Below, one piece after another: positions 8,411 through 16,654 of a stretch of 64,000 bases of DNA. The DNA is from Amycolatopsis sp. cg9. GTDB lineage: Bacteria > Actinomycetota > Actinomycetes > Mycobacteriales > Pseudonocardiaceae. The stretch covers positions 3,100,001-3,164,000 of the forward strand of contig NZ_CP166850.1 of the NCBI RefSeq assembly GCF_041346945.1. Direction: 5' to 3'. The notes under the pieces were generated by a model that saw only the letters and a program-made list of their open reading frames with translations, ran no database searches and was not told the DNA's origin. Numbering within the stretch: position 1 is the stretch's first letter; the number at the start of each line of letters is the position of its first letter. The position numbers and the translations under genes are program-made.

Positions 8411-9781
8411 GTGACCGGACCCAGCGAAGAATCGGCTCCTGGCCACCCCGAACAGGCCGACCCGGCCGCTGCCCCGCAGCACCCGGGCCTGTTCGCCGAC
8501 GACCGGACGGACTCCCACCCGCACCCGGAGACGTCCGGGGCCTACGACGTGCAGCCCACGCAGGCGGTCCCGCCGCCCAACCCGGCGGTGTCCGGCCCGC
8601 ACCAGGTCAACCCGGCCGTTTCGGGCCCGCACCAGGTGAACCCGGCGGTGTCCGGGCCGCACCAGGTGCCCCCGGGGCCGCAGTACGGCTACGACCAGAA
8701 CCTGCCGCCGCTGCAGCCGCAGTACGGCGACCCGGCGCAGCAGTACGCCCAGGCGCAGGCCCAGTACCCGCAGCAGCCCCAGCAGCCTTCGGGCCTGCCG
8801 CAGCCCCAGGGCGGGCGGCACGCGGCGCCGCCGCAGCAGCCGGGCCACGGCCACGACCTGTCGACGGCGCACCTGGTCAAGCAGGTCAAGCGGCCCCCGC
8901 AGTCCGGCTGGCGCAAGGCGCTCTACGTGGGCAGCGGCAAGCTGGTCAACCCGGGGGAGAGCCCGGCGGACACCCGCCGCCGCGAGCTCATCGCGCGGGT
9001 CAACCAGCCCCTGCGCGGCTGCTACAAGATCGCGATGCTGTCGCTGAAGGGCGGCGTCGGCAAGACCACGGTGACGACGACGCTGGGTGCGACGTTCGCT
9101 TCGCTGCGCGGTGACCGGGTCGTCGCCGTCGACGCCAACCCGGACCGCGGCACGCTCTCGCAGAAGCTCCCGCTGGAGACCACCGCGACGGTCCGCCACC
9201 TGCTGCGCGACGCGGCCCGCATCACGCGCTACAGCGACGTCCGGTCCTACACGTCCCAGGGCTCCAGCCGGCTGGAAATCCTCGCCAGCGAGCAGGACCC
9301 GGCCGTGTCGGAGGCCTTCTCCGAGGACGACTACCGGCGCACGGTCAACCTGCTGGAGCACTTCTACAACATCGTGCTCACCGACTGCGGCACCGGCCTG
9401 ATGCACTCGGCGATGAAGGGTGTCCTGGACGTCGCGGACGCGCTGGTGGTGGTCTCGTCCGGCTCGGTCGACGGCGCCCGCAGCGCCTCGGCGACGCTGG
9501 ACTGGCTCGAGGCCCACGGCTACGGCGAGCTGGTCAAGCGCTCGGTCGCGGTGATCAACTCGGTCCGCCCCAAGGGCGGCTCGGTCGACCTCGACAAGCT
9601 TTCGGCCCACTTCGGCGCGAAGGTCCGGGCGGTCTGCAAGGTGCCCTTCGACCCGCACCTGGAGGAAGGCGCGGAGATCGAGCTGGACCGCCTCACCGGC
9701 GACACCCGGCTGGCACTGCTGGAACTGGCGGCCACCGTCGCCGACGGTTTCGCGACCCCGCTCTCGCAGGGCTACCGGTAG
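8411..9781 (+). CDS. MinD/ParA-like ATPase with proline-rich N-terminal tail
   Basis: The 456-residue protein has two parts. Residues 1 to about 150 are Pro/Gln/His-rich and disordered, with three copies of NPAVSGPHQV (residues 57-86). Residues about 205-456 form a P-loop ATPase with the deviant Walker A motif KGGVGKT starting at Lys213, and the switch region VVAVDANPDRGTLS. This layout resembles the EspI-like and MinD-like proteins of mycobacterial type VII loci, but no secretion gene is adjacent here. The neighbours are cytochrome c maturation genes. A GGAGG at 8397-8401 supports the GTG start. The cellular role is unknown; localisation or positioning of a membrane complex is a reasonable guess. 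Confidence 0.85.
   Translation: MTGPSEESAPGHPEQADPAAAPQHPGLFADDRTDSHPHPETSGAYDVQPTQAVPPPNPAVSGPHQVNPAVSGPHQVNPAVSGPHQVPPGPQYGYDQNLPPLQPQYGDPAQQYAQAQAQYPQQPQQPSGLPQPQGGRHAAPPQQPGHGHDLSTAHLVKQVKRPPQSGWRKALYVGSGKLVNPGESPADTRRRELIARVNQPLRGCYKIAMLSLKGGVGKTTVTTTLGATFASLRGDRVVAVDANPDRGTLSQKLPLETTATVRHLLRDAARITRYSDVRSYTSQGSSRLEILASEQDPAVSEAFSEDDYRRTVNLLEHFYNIVLTDCGTGLMHSAMKGVLDVADALVVVSSGSVDGARSASATLDWLEAHGYGELVKRSVAVINSVRPKGGSVDLDKLSAHFGAKVRAVCKVPFDPHLEEGAEIELDRLTGDTRLALLELAATVADGFATPLSQGYR
8579..8668 (+). repeat. three tandem 30-bp repeats encoding NPAVSGPHQV
   Basis: Units at 8579-8608, 8609-8638 and 8639-8668 encode the same ten residues inside the disordered tail of the MinD-like ATPase. They differ only at synonymous or near-synonymous positions. 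The unit is a multiple of three, so copy-number change would lengthen or shorten the tail without a frameshift. Confidence 0.9.
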
Positions 9782-9815
9782 GCCAGGCCCGCCGCGCCGA
9801 TGCCGGGGGTACGCG

Positions 9816-9871
9816 AAGGTCGCGAATGACTCATTCGGGACCGCCAAGGTCGCGAATGAGTCATTCGCGAC
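9816..9871. repeat. two copies of AAGGTCGCGAATGA palindromic repeat
   Basis: Two near-identical palindromes lie between the convergent MinD-like gene and the small membrane protein gene. The second (9849-9871) is a perfect inverted repeat with GTCGCGAATGA arms around one base; the first (9816-9842) has one arm mismatch. The same element occurs twice at 22582-22636, also between convergent gene ends. It may serve as a bidirectional terminator or be a mobile miniature repeat. Confidence 0.85.
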
Positions 9872-9944
9872 GCTGGAACTCGCCGCGCAGCCGGGGCGAC
9901 GAGGCGCGAGTCAGCGGGAAGTAAAGCCGTGAAGCTCGGGCGGC

Positions 9945-10127
9945 TCAGCCCTCTTCGTCCCGGCGCTTGCGCTGCTGTTCGGCCAGCTGGCGCAGGAAGT
10001 CGGGGTCGTCGTCCGGGGCGAGCGGGGCGCGGCGCGGGGTCGAGGGCACCATCCGCTGGCCGGCGAACGACCGCCACAGGAGCAGGGCGACGACCAGCGC
10101 GCCGACCGCCGCGAGCAGAGCGAGCAT
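9945..10127 (-). CDS. small single-pass membrane protein
   Basis: The 60-residue product has one N-terminal membrane segment (LALLAAVGALVVALLLW) and a charged tail ending in AEQQRKRRDEEG, so it should be a bitopic membrane peptide with a cytoplasmic tail. The ATG at 10127 has a strong GGAAGG site 7 nt upstream, which supports it as a real gene rather than a shadow. No family is recognised. It is transcribed in the same direction as bldC, about 150 bp downstream of it, with a terminator between them. Confidence 0.7.
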   Translation of the reverse strand: MLALLAAVGALVVALLLWRSFAGQRMVPSTPRRAPLAPDDDPDFLRQLAEQQRKRRDEEG

Positions 10128-10215
10128 GCCGGATCCTTCCGTGTGGGTCCCCCGAGGTTAGCCTCTTCGGCCGGGTTTCGGCTCCTGCCGCGTCAGGCGG
10201 GTGACGCGGCGAACG

Positions 10216-10264
10216 AAAAGGGGCCGCGCGGGACGGGGTGGTTCCCCGTACCCGACACGGCCCC
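10216..10264 (-). terminator. rho-independent terminator downstream of bldC
   Basis: On the minus strand, 15 bases after the bldC stop, GGGGCCG arms enclose an interrupted stem (TCGGG/CCCG and ACGGGG/ACCCCGT halves) with an AACC loop. A TTTTC tract follows at 10219-10215. Stem plus U-tract on the minus strand fits termination of bldC. Confidence 0.75.
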
Positions 10265-10278
10265 GCGCCGGAGCTGGT

Positions 10279-10491
10279 TCAGGCGTTGCGCGCCGGTTCG
10301 CTGGCGTCGGTGGTCAGCTCGGCCAGGAGCTCGTTCACCTCGGACTCCCGGAACCGCCGGTGTCCGCCCGGGGTCCGGATGGAGCCGATGCGGCCCGCCG
10401 TCGCCCACCGCGTCACCGTCTTGGGGTCCACCCGGAACAGCGCTGCCACCTCGCCTGGGGTGAGCAGGCGTCCGCCCATCGTCGCGGTCAT
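10279..10491 (-). CDS. bldC: BldC-family MerR-like DNA-binding regulator
   Basis: The 70-residue protein is essentially one winged helix-turn-helix. The core LLTPGEVAALFRVDPKTVTR followed by WATAGRIGSIRTPGGHRRF is nearly the sequence of Streptomyces BldC. BldC binds head-to-tail at direct repeats and holds back entry into development in sporulating actinomycetes. The longer open frame starts at 10584, but ATG 10491 has an excellent AAGGAGG site 5-6 nt upstream and gives the family length. The gene is monocistronic with its own terminator. The target genes cannot be read from the window. Confidence 0.95.
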   Translation of the reverse strand: MTATMGGRLLTPGEVAALFRVDPKTVTRWATAGRIGSIRTPGGHRRFRESEVNELLAELTTDASEPARNA

Positions 10492-10770
10492 TTTCCGCCT
10501 CCTTAACGAACTCACTGCTATACCGGAGGCATCCGGGCCCTTCTGCCCGTCGCGCCGGGGTAGCCAACACGGCAATCGTTGCACTTCACCCGTCGGGTAC
10601 TCGAACGGTTGTCCAAGAGTAAAGAGCCCTTAAAGGTCAAAACGGACAGTTTGTTTACGGTCTGCAACTATCATTTCGTGACGTGAAGTGCGGGAACGCC
10701 GTTCCAGCGGGTCACCGGCCGCGAGGTGTGGTGCCAATGGGGGATTGTCCAACCGCATAGAGTGATCCCC

Positions 10771-11244
10771 GTGGATCAGTTGGACCGGAAGATCATCGCG
10801 GCGTTGCGCATCAACGGACGGGCCACCTACGCCGACCTCGGGCGGGCCGTCGGCCTGTCCGCGTCATCGGTGCACGAGCGGGTCGGCAAGCTGGAAGCCG
10901 CCGGCGTGATCACCGGCTACCACGCGGTCGTGGACCCGAGCTCGGTCGGGCTCGGCGTCACCGCCCTCGTCGGCATCCATCCCACCGACACCGCGACCGA
11001 GGACGACGTCGCCCAAGCGCTCGGCGAGCTCGACGAGGTCGAGAGCTGCTACGCCGTGGCGGGCGACGAGGCGTTCGTCGTCAAGGTGCGCGTGCCGACC
11101 GTCGACGAGCTGGAGCGGACCCTGGCCCGGCTCCGCCGCATCCCCGGCGTCGGGCGGACGAACACCACGGTCGTGCTCTCGACGCGGTTCGAGGGCCGCC
11201 CGAACAACGCGGGCCTGCAGAAGGACCGGTCGGGCGGGGCGTAG
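10771..11244 (+). CDS. Lrp/AsnC-family transcriptional regulator (LrpA-like)
   Basis: The 157-residue protein has an N-terminal helix-turn-helix (DQLDRKIIAALRINGRATYADLGR and the recognition part SASSVHERVGKLEAAG) and a C-terminal ligand-binding RAM domain (VESCYAVAGDEAFVVKVRV). The wording is close to mycobacterial LrpA-type feast/famine regulators that sense amino acids. I chose GTG 10771, which starts VDQLDRK; TAGAGT at 10758-10763 lies 7 nt before it and suggests a leaderless mRNA. The upstream ATG at 10726 would add an unrelated tail. It may regulate the adjacent Cds1-type cysteine desulfhydrase, but that is inference from position. Confidence 0.92.
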   Translation: MDQLDRKIIAALRINGRATYADLGRAVGLSASSVHERVGKLEAAGVITGYHAVVDPSSVGLGVTALVGIHPTDTATEDDVAQALGELDEVESCYAVAGDEAFVVKVRVPTVDELERTLARLRRIPGVGRTNTTVVLSTRFEGRPNNAGLQKDRSGGA

Positions 11245-11255
11245 CCTGCGTTGGT

Positions 11256-11543
11256 GTGAGCGACGAGAAGGCCGGAAACCTGCCGCGTGACCTGACGCTG
11301 TACCTGCTGGCGCGGTTCGTGCTGGTCGGGGCGATCGCCTGGGGCCTGTCCCTGGCCGGCGTGCCGCTGCTGGTGGCACTGCTCATCGGCCTGGTCGTCG
11401 GCCTCCCGCTGGGCCTGCTGCTGTTCCGCGGCCTCAACGCCCGGGTGACGGCCGGCCTGGCGAAGCGCAACGAGAAGCGTGCCCGGGCCCGTGCCCAGCT
11501 GCGCGCCCAGCTCCGCGGCGACTCAGCCGGGCAGCCGGAGTGA
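11256..11543 (+). CDS. DUF4229 small membrane protein
   Basis: The 95-residue protein has two membrane segments ([20 protein letters not shown] and [20 protein letters not shown]) and an Arg/Glu/Lys-rich cytoplasmic tail, which matches the actinobacterial DUF4229 family of unknown function. TAGCCT at 11242-11247, made partly of the upstream stop codon, lies 8 nt before the GTG. The gene overlaps the next start by 4 bp, so the two are co-translated. Confidence 0.85.
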   Translation: MSDEKAGNLPRDLTLYLLARFVLVGAIAWGLSLAGVPLLVALLIGLVVGLPLGLLLFRGLNARVTAGLAKRNEKRARARAQLRAQLRGDSAGQPE

Positions 11544-12625
11544 GCCGCCCGCACAGCCGCAGCTGGGTCCGCGAGGCCGTCCGCATCATCGAGGCCGACG
11601 CCAACCGCAGCGCCGACACGCACCTGCACGTCTTCCCGCTGCCCCCGGAGTGGGGCATCGACCTCTACCTCAAGGACGAGTCCGTCCACCCGACCGGCTC
11701 GCTCAAGCACCGCCTGGCCCGGTCGCTGCTCCTCTACGGGCTCGTCAACGGCCACATCGGGCCGGACACCGTGCTCGTCGAGGCGTCCAGCGGTTCGACC
11801 GCGGTGTCCGAGGCCTACTTCGCCCGCATGCTCGGGCTGCGCTTCGTCACCGTCGTGCCGCGCAAGACGTCGAGGGAGAAGATCGCCCTCATCGAGTTCT
11901 ACGGCGGCGAGTGCCACTACGTCGACGAAGCCCCGGCGATGTACCCGGAGGCCGAGCGGCTCGCGGCCGAGTGCGGCGGGCACTACCTCGACCAGTTCAC
12001 CTACGCCGAGCGCGCGACCGACTGGCGCGGCAACAACAACATCGCCGAGTCGGTGTTCGCGCAGATGCGCTCGGAGCGCCACCCGGTGCCCAGCTGGATC
12101 GTCGTCGGCGCGGGCACCGGCGGCACGAGCGCGACCTTCGGCCGGTACGTCCGCTACAAGCGGCACACCACGAAGATCTGCGTGGTCGACCCGGAGAACT
12201 CGTCGTTCTACGGCGCCTGGGAAACCGGCGCGCTCGACTACGCCACCGGCATGCCGTCGCGGATCGAAGGCATCGGGCGCCCGCGCTGCGAGCCGTCGTT
12301 CGTGCCGGGCGTCATCGACGAGATGTTCCGGATCCCCGACGCGGGTTCGCTGGCGGCCATCCGCCTGCTGCGCGAGCGCACCGGCCACTGGGCGGGCGGC
12401 TCGACCGGCACCAACCTCTACGGCGCGTTCCGGCTGATCTCCCGCATGGTCGAGGACGGCCAGGCGGGCAGCGTCGTGACGCTGCTCTGCGACGGCGGCG
12501 AGCGGTACGCGCACACGTACTACAACGACGACTGGCTGGCCCAGCAGGGGCTCGACCTGGCGCCGCACACGGCGTTGTTCGAGGAGTTCCTGACGACCGG
12601 GAAGTTCTTCGTCCCGGAGGGCTAG
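11540..12625 (+). CDS. PLP-dependent cysteine synthase-family enzyme (Cds1-like L-cysteine desulfhydrase)
   Basis: The 361-residue product has the fold type II PLP layout. The PLP lysine lies in [14 protein letters not shown], the cofactor-binding SSGSTA follows, and the phosphate loop is [14 protein letters not shown]. The closest family I recognise is the mycobacterial Cds1 (Rv3684) group, which releases hydrogen sulfide, pyruvate and ammonia from L-cysteine. Substrate specificity is not proven by the motifs; other cysteine synthase relatives remain possible. Its TAG stop shares the CTAG tetranucleotide with the menA stop on the other strand, so the two genes converge with overlapping stop codons. 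Confidence 0.85.
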   Translation: MSRPHSRSWVREAVRIIEADANRSADTHLHVFPLPPEWGIDLYLKDESVHPTGSLKHRLARSLLLYGLVNGHIGPDTVLVEASSGSTAVSEAYFARMLGLRFVTVVPRKTSREKIALIEFYGGECHYVDEAPAMYPEAERLAAECGGHYLDQFTYAERATDWRGNNNIAESVFAQMRSERHPVPSWIVVGAGTGGTSATFGRYVRYKRHTTKICVVDPENSSFYGAWETGALDYATGMPSRIEGIGRPRCEPSFVPGVIDEMFRIPDAGSLAAIRLLRERTGHWAGGSTGTNLYGAFRLISRMVEDGQAGSVVTLLCDGGERYAHTYYNDDWLAQQGLDLAPHTALFEEFLTTGKFFVPEG

Positions 12626-13494
12626 AGGTTCACGGTGATCGCCGTGACCACCGCCCACAGGAGCATCGCCAAGCCGGTGTCCCGCAGCGCGGGGATCAGC
12701 TCGCGCCCGGTCTTCCCGCCGTGGACGGCGCCCACCGCGGGCAGCAGCAGGGCGATGCTGATCACGGGCAGGAAGGCCAGCGGGTGGCCGGTGACCGCCA
12801 GGACCACGCTGAGCACGTAGGGCACCGCGATCAGCACCAGGTACAGCCGCCGCGTGCCGCCGTCGCCGAGGCGGGTGGCCAACGTGCGCTTGCCGGACTC
12901 GATGTCCGTCGGGATGTCCCGCAGGTTGTTGGCCGTCAGGACCGCCGTCGAGAACGAGCCGACCGCGACCGCGCACGCCAGCGCGGCCCAGCTGACCCGG
13001 CCCGCCTGGACGTAGACCGTGCCGAGCACGCCGGCCAGCCCGAAGAAGACGAACACGGCGATCTCGCCGAAGCCGTAGTAGCCGTAGGGCTTCTTGCCGC
13101 CGGTGTAGAACCACGCGCCGAGGATGCACAGCGCGCCCATCACCAGCAGCCACCAGTGCCCGCTGGTGACCACCAGCACCAGCCCCAGCACCCCGGCCAG
13201 CCCCAGCGAAACCAGTGCGGCGGTCAGCACGGCCTTCGGCGCGGCGACCCCCGAGCCGACCAGGCGCAGCGGCCCGACGCGGTTCTCGTCCGTGCCGCGG
13301 ATGCCGTCGGAGTAGTCGTTGGCGTAGTTGACGCCGACGATCAGCGAGAGGGAGACCAGCAGCGCCAGCACCGAACGCCACCAGGAAAACGCGTCCAGCG
13401 CGATCGCCGCGCCGACCCCCGCCACCACCGGCGCCACCGCGTTCGGCAGCGTCCGGGGCCGGGCCCCCTCGATCCACTCGCTCATTGAAGCCAT
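12622..13494 (-). CDS. menA: 1,4-dihydroxy-2-naphthoate polyprenyltransferase (MenA)
   Basis: This 290-residue UbiA-family membrane protein attaches the polyprenyl chain to 1,4-dihydroxy-2-naphthoate, giving demethylmenaquinone. The signature is visible: [20 protein letters not shown] near the N terminus, the first aspartate-rich motif [14 protein letters not shown], and the second in [16 protein letters not shown]. About nine hydrophobic segments follow. The reading frame continues far upstream inside the SARP gene. I chose ATG 13494 (MASMSEW); ATGs at 13512 and 13485 are alternatives, none with a clear Shine-Dalgarno. The gene starts 23 bp after the SARP stop on the same strand. Confidence 0.95.
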   Translation of the reverse strand: MASMSEWIEGARPRTLPNAVAPVVAGVGAAIALDAFSWWRSVLALLVSLSLIVGVNYANDYSDGIRGTDENRVGPLRLVGSGVAAPKAVLTAALVSLGLAGVLGLVLVVTSGHWWLLVMGALCILGAWFYTGGKKPYGYYGFGEIAVFVFFGLAGVLGTVYVQAGRVSWAALACAVAVGSFSTAVLTANNLRDIPTDIESGKRTLATRLGDGGTRRLYLVLIAVPYVLSVVLAVTGHPLAFLPVISIALLLPAVGAVHGGKTGRELIPALRDTGLAMLLWAVVTAITVNL

Positions 13495-13517
13495 GGCGCC
13501 ATTCAACGCCATGTCGA

Positions 13518-16304
13518 TCAGTGCCCGGCGGGAACCCGGGCCGCCGCGTGCTCGCCGTCCATCGCGCCGAGCTGCCGCCGGACGCGGTCGGCGTCGCGGG
13601 GCCGGTCCTGCTGCCGGTACAGCTCGAGCGCTTCCCGCCACGCCGTGCGGGCCTGGTCCGGCCGGCCGAGGGCGGCGAGGGGCCCGCCGAGGCGGTCCAG
13701 GGTGTCGGCCACCTGGAAGGTGTTGCCGCGGTCGCGGTACAGCGTGAGCGCGCGCCGGAAGTACTCGACAGCGGGCTCGTGGTGGCCGCTCCGGGACTCG
13801 ATGTAGCCGAGGCTGTCCAAGGTGTCCGCCTCGGCGTGCGCGTCGCCGTGGCGGCGATGCAGGGCCAGCGCGGCCTCGCAGTGGCTCCGCGCGGTCTCGT
13901 GGTCGCCGACCTGGGCGGCCAGCCAGCCCACCTGGTTGAGCTCGCGCGCCTCCCACACCGGCTTGCCGAGGGTGCGGAAGAGCGCCAGCGCGCGGGTGGC
14001 GTGGTCCAGCGCCCGCCGGTCGTCGCCGCGCAGCTGCCAGACCCAGGAAAGCCCGTGCTGGGCGAGGCCCTGTTCGTCCCGCTCGTCGGTGCGCCCGGCG
14101 AGCGAGACGGCTTCCTGCAGGTGCTCGACGGCTTCGTCGTGCCGGCCGAGGTTCGCCTGGACGTCGGCGAGCAGCCGGTGCGCGCGGCACGTCGCGACCG
14201 GATCGGCCAGGTGCGCGGTGGAGTCCAGTGCGGTCCGCCACACCGCGAGCCGGTCGGGCAGCATGCCCCGCCGGTTCTGGAAGGTGTGCAGGCCCCACGC
14301 GAGCTGCCACACCACGTCGTGCCACCCGGCGGCCGCGGCGGCGTGCTGGGCCGCCAGGAGGTTGGCGTGCTCGCTGTCGAACCAGTCCAGCGCGGCCGAG
14401 TCGTCGCGCAGCGGGTGCGGTCCGGCGCCGGGGGCGGGCTCGGCGAGCGGGACCGCCTGGCGGTGCGGGTCCAGGTGGTGGTCGGCGGCGTGGGACGTGT
14501 GGAGGTAGCAGTCGAGCACGCGCCGCAAGGCCGCTTCCCGCTCGGCCGGGCGGAGCTCCTGCTCGGCGGTCACCGCGGCGTAGTCGCGGATCAGGTCGTG
14601 CATGGTGAAGCGCCCGCCCGGCCGCCGGCTGAGCAGCGACACCTCCTCCAGCGTGGTCAGCACCTTCGCGGTCCGCTGCGGGGACGAACCGGCGAGCGCG
14701 GCCGCGGCCGGCAGCCCGATGTCGGGCCCGGGTGCGGTGCCGAGCAGGGCGAACACCGTCCGCTGCTCGCTCGTGAGGGCCCGCAGCGACCACGAAAGGA
14801 CCGCGGGCAGGCTGACGGTCGGATCTTCGTGGTCGAAGGCGTCGAGGCCGGTGTCCCGCAGTTCGGTGGCGAACTCCGCGAGCGGGATCCGCGGGCGCGT
14901 CTGCGCGTGGCGGCCCACGATCGCCAGCGCCAGCGGGTAGCGCCCGCACAGCCCGATCAGCTCCTCGACCGCGTCCGGTTCGGCCGCCAGGCGGGCCGGG
15001 CCCAGGCGCCCGGTCAGCAGTGCCCGGGCTTCGCCGTGGCTGAGGATGTCCAACTGGAGGTGCCGGGCGCCGTGGCGCGTGATCAACGGCGCCAGGTGGC
15101 GGCGGCTGGTCACGACGGTCGTGCACGTGGCGCTGCCCGGCAGCAGCGGGATCACCTGGTCCGCGTCGGCCGCGTTGTCCAGCACCACCAGCATCCGCTT
15201 GCCGTCGACGAGCTTCCGGTACAACGCGGTCCGGGCTTCCGGGTCGCTCGGGATCCGGCCGGGGGCGACGCCCAGCGCGCCGAGGAACCCCCGCACCACG
15301 ACCGACGGTTCCAGCGGGGCACTCGCGGAGGAGAAGCCGTGCAGGTCGGCGAACAGCCGGCCGTCCGGGAACCGGTCGCGGTGGGCGGCCGCCCAGTGCA
15401 GCACCAGCCAGGTCTTGCCGACCCCGCCGGCGCCGGCGAGCGCGGAGATCTGCACCACGGGCCCTTCGTCCGCGTCGCGGGTGAGCGCGGCGAGTTCGTC
15501 CTCGCGGCCGATGAACGACGGCGGCGCCGCGGGGAACCGGTCCGGGACCGCGCCGGTGTCCGGGGCGGCGCCGGTCAGCTCCGGATCACCGCGCAGGATC
15601 CGCTGGTGCAGCTCCCGCAGCGGCGGGCTCGGATCGGCGCCCAGCTCCTCGGCGAGCCGGTGCCGGAGCTGCTCGAAGTGCTCGAGGGCCTCGGCTTGCC
15701 GGCCGCTGCGGTACCGCGCCAGCAGGACCTGACCGGCGAGCCGCTCGTCCAGCGGGTGTTCGCGGGTCCACGCCGTCAGGTCGGCGAGCAGCTCGGCGTG
15801 CCGTCCCCGGCGCAGCCGCACGTCGGTGTGGTCGAGCCGCGCCGACCACTGTTCGGCGCGCAGGGCCCGGCGCAGGTCACCGGCCCACGGCGTGTCCAGG
15901 TCGGCGAGGGCGTCACCGCGCCAGAGCGCGAGCGCCCGCTCGAACAGCGCCTCGGCCTCGTCGTCTTCGGCTTCGCGCGCCTCGGCTACGAGCCGCCGGA
16001 ACCGGTGCAGGTCCACGGCGTCGGGGTCGACGCGCGGGAGGTAGCCGCCGGGGAGCCGCCGGATCTCCAGCCCCGCGCCGGCCGGTGAGTGCCGCAGGCG
16101 GGACAGGTAGCTGTGCAACGACTCCCGCGCGCGCAACGGCGGGTGGTCCGCCCACACCCGGTCGATCAGCCGGTCGACCGGCACCAGGTGGTTCGCGTCG
16201 GCCAGCAGCGCCGCCAGCACGGCCCGCTGCCGCGCGGGCCCGAGCTCGACCGGCTCGCCGTCCACCCGGGCTTCGATCGTGCCCAGCAACCGGAACTCCA
16301 CCAC
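13518..16304 (-). CDS. SARP-family transcriptional regulator with NB-ARC and TPR domains (AfsR-like)
   Basis: The 928-residue protein has, in order, an OmpR-like winged helix (about 1-95; [23 protein letters not shown]), a bacterial transcriptional activation domain (about 95-245), an NB-ARC ATPase with P-loop GAGGVGKTW near residue 300 and LVVLDNAAD as Walker B, and a TPR-rich C terminus (about 640-900). Such large SARPs usually activate secondary-metabolite clusters. Here the gene sits directly upstream of menA, 23 bp away and co-oriented, so menA may lie in its transcript. GTG 16304 follows a good GAGGGGAGG site. No biosynthetic cluster for a specialised metabolite is in the window. Confidence 0.93.
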   Translation of the reverse strand: MVEFRLLGTIEARVDGEPVELGPARQRAVLAALLADANHLVPVDRLIDRVWADHPPLRARESLHSYLSRLRHSPAGAGLEIRRLPGGYLPRVDPDAVDLHRFRRLVAEAREAEDDEAEALFERALALWRGDALADLDTPWAGDLRRALRAEQWSARLDHTDVRLRRGRHAELLADLTAWTREHPLDERLAGQVLLARYRSGRQAEALEHFEQLRHRLAEELGADPSPPLRELHQRILRGDPELTGAAPDTGAVPDRFPAAPPSFIGREDELAALTRDADEGPVVQISALAGAGGVGKTWLVLHWAAAHRDRFPDGRLFADLHGFSSASAPLEPSVVVRGFLGALGVAPGRIPSDPEARTALYRKLVDGKRMLVVLDNAADADQVIPLLPGSATCTTVVTSRRHLAPLITRHGARHLQLDILSHGEARALLTGRLGPARLAAEPDAVEELIGLCGRYPLALAIVGRHAQTRPRIPLAEFATELRDTGLDAFDHEDPTVSLPAVLSWSLRALTSEQRTVFALLGTAPGPDIGLPAAAALAGSSPQRTAKVLTTLEEVSLLSRRPGGRFTMHDLIRDYAAVTAEQELRPAEREAALRRVLDCYLHTSHAADHHLDPHRQAVPLAEPAPGAGPHPLRDDSAALDWFDSEHANLLAAQHAAAAAGWHDVVWQLAWGLHTFQNRRGMLPDRLAVWRTALDSTAHLADPVATCRAHRLLADVQANLGRHDEAVEHLQEAVSLAGRTDERDEQGLAQHGLSWVWQLRGDDRRALDHATRALALFRTLGKPVWEARELNQVGWLAAQVGDHETARSHCEAALALHRRHGDAHAEADTLDSLGYIESRSGHHEPAVEYFRRALTLYRDRGNTFQVADTLDRLGGPLAALGRPDQARTAWREALELYRQQDRPRDADRVRRQLGAMDGEHAAARVPAGH

Positions 16305-16459
16305 CGCGCCTCCCCTCGCCCCCGCATTCGACCAGCTCGTTCAAGCGGTCTGCAAGGTACGCGCAAGGTGCCGGGGGCACGGTGGGGGAACACCGGGCGT
16401 CCGGCCGGGGCCCGTGCCATCGAGGGGTTGGCACGGTTCCCGCCGGGCGGACCGGGGGC

Positions 16460-16603
16460 TCAGTCGGTCGGCGGCAGCTGCCAGGTGAGCTGGCCGCTGT
16501 TGGGGTCCACGGCGGGGCCGTCGGCCAGCGCCGTGCCCACCGGAAGGAGAACCCCCAGAGCGACGGCGGTGCTGATCAGAGCGGTGCGAAGCCAGCGCGT
16601 CAT
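16460..16603 (-). CDS. small secreted peptide (47 aa) with signal peptide
   Basis: A short gene, not recognisable by length alone, encodes a clean Sec signal: MTRWLRTALISTAVALGVLL followed by PVGTALA and a mature part of about 20 residues beginning DGPAVDPNSGQ and ending QLPPTD. The probable cleavage after ALA leaves a Pro/Gln/Asp-rich secreted peptide without cysteines. There is no Shine-Dalgarno site, but TTGACA and TTGGCT boxes with 18-bp spacing place transcription start at or next to the A of ATG, so the mRNA is probably leaderless. It lies between menE and the SARP gene on the same strand. No family is recognised; a signalling or envelope role is speculative. Confidence 0.65.
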   Translation of the reverse strand: MTRWLRTALISTAVALGVLLPVGTALADGPAVDPNSGQLTWQLPPTD

Positions 16604-16610
16604 GGTGGGT

Positions 16611-16640
16611 AGCCAAGCGTGCGCACGCCGTGAATGTCAA
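16611..16640 (-). promoter_or_regulatory. sigma-70-type promoter for the small secreted peptide
   Basis: On the minus strand TTGACA (16640-16635) and TTGGCT (16616-16611) are separated by 18 bp, and the start codon lies 7 nt beyond the -10 box. The exact -35 hexamer is unusual in such GC-rich DNA. The -10 box is weak. Confidence 0.55.
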
Positions 16641-16654
16641 CGAAGTGCCACCAT

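Noticed and set aside
8579..8668. Tandem 30-bp units considered as CRISPR or mobile repeat
   Set aside because: Units are directly adjacent and in frame, encoding a protein repeat.
11081..13477. 798-residue open frame on the minus strand
   Set aside because: Spans antisense to the cysteine desulfhydrase and out of frame with menA; no recognisable domain.
13495..15126. N-terminal extension of the menA frame (834 residues in total)
   Set aside because: Only the last 290 residues are MenA; the rest is an alternative frame of the SARP gene.
16341..16640. 99-residue minus-strand frame overlapping the small secreted peptide
   Set aside because: No signal, no motif and no ribosome site; the 47-residue frame at 16460-16603 has a clean signal peptide and promoter instead.
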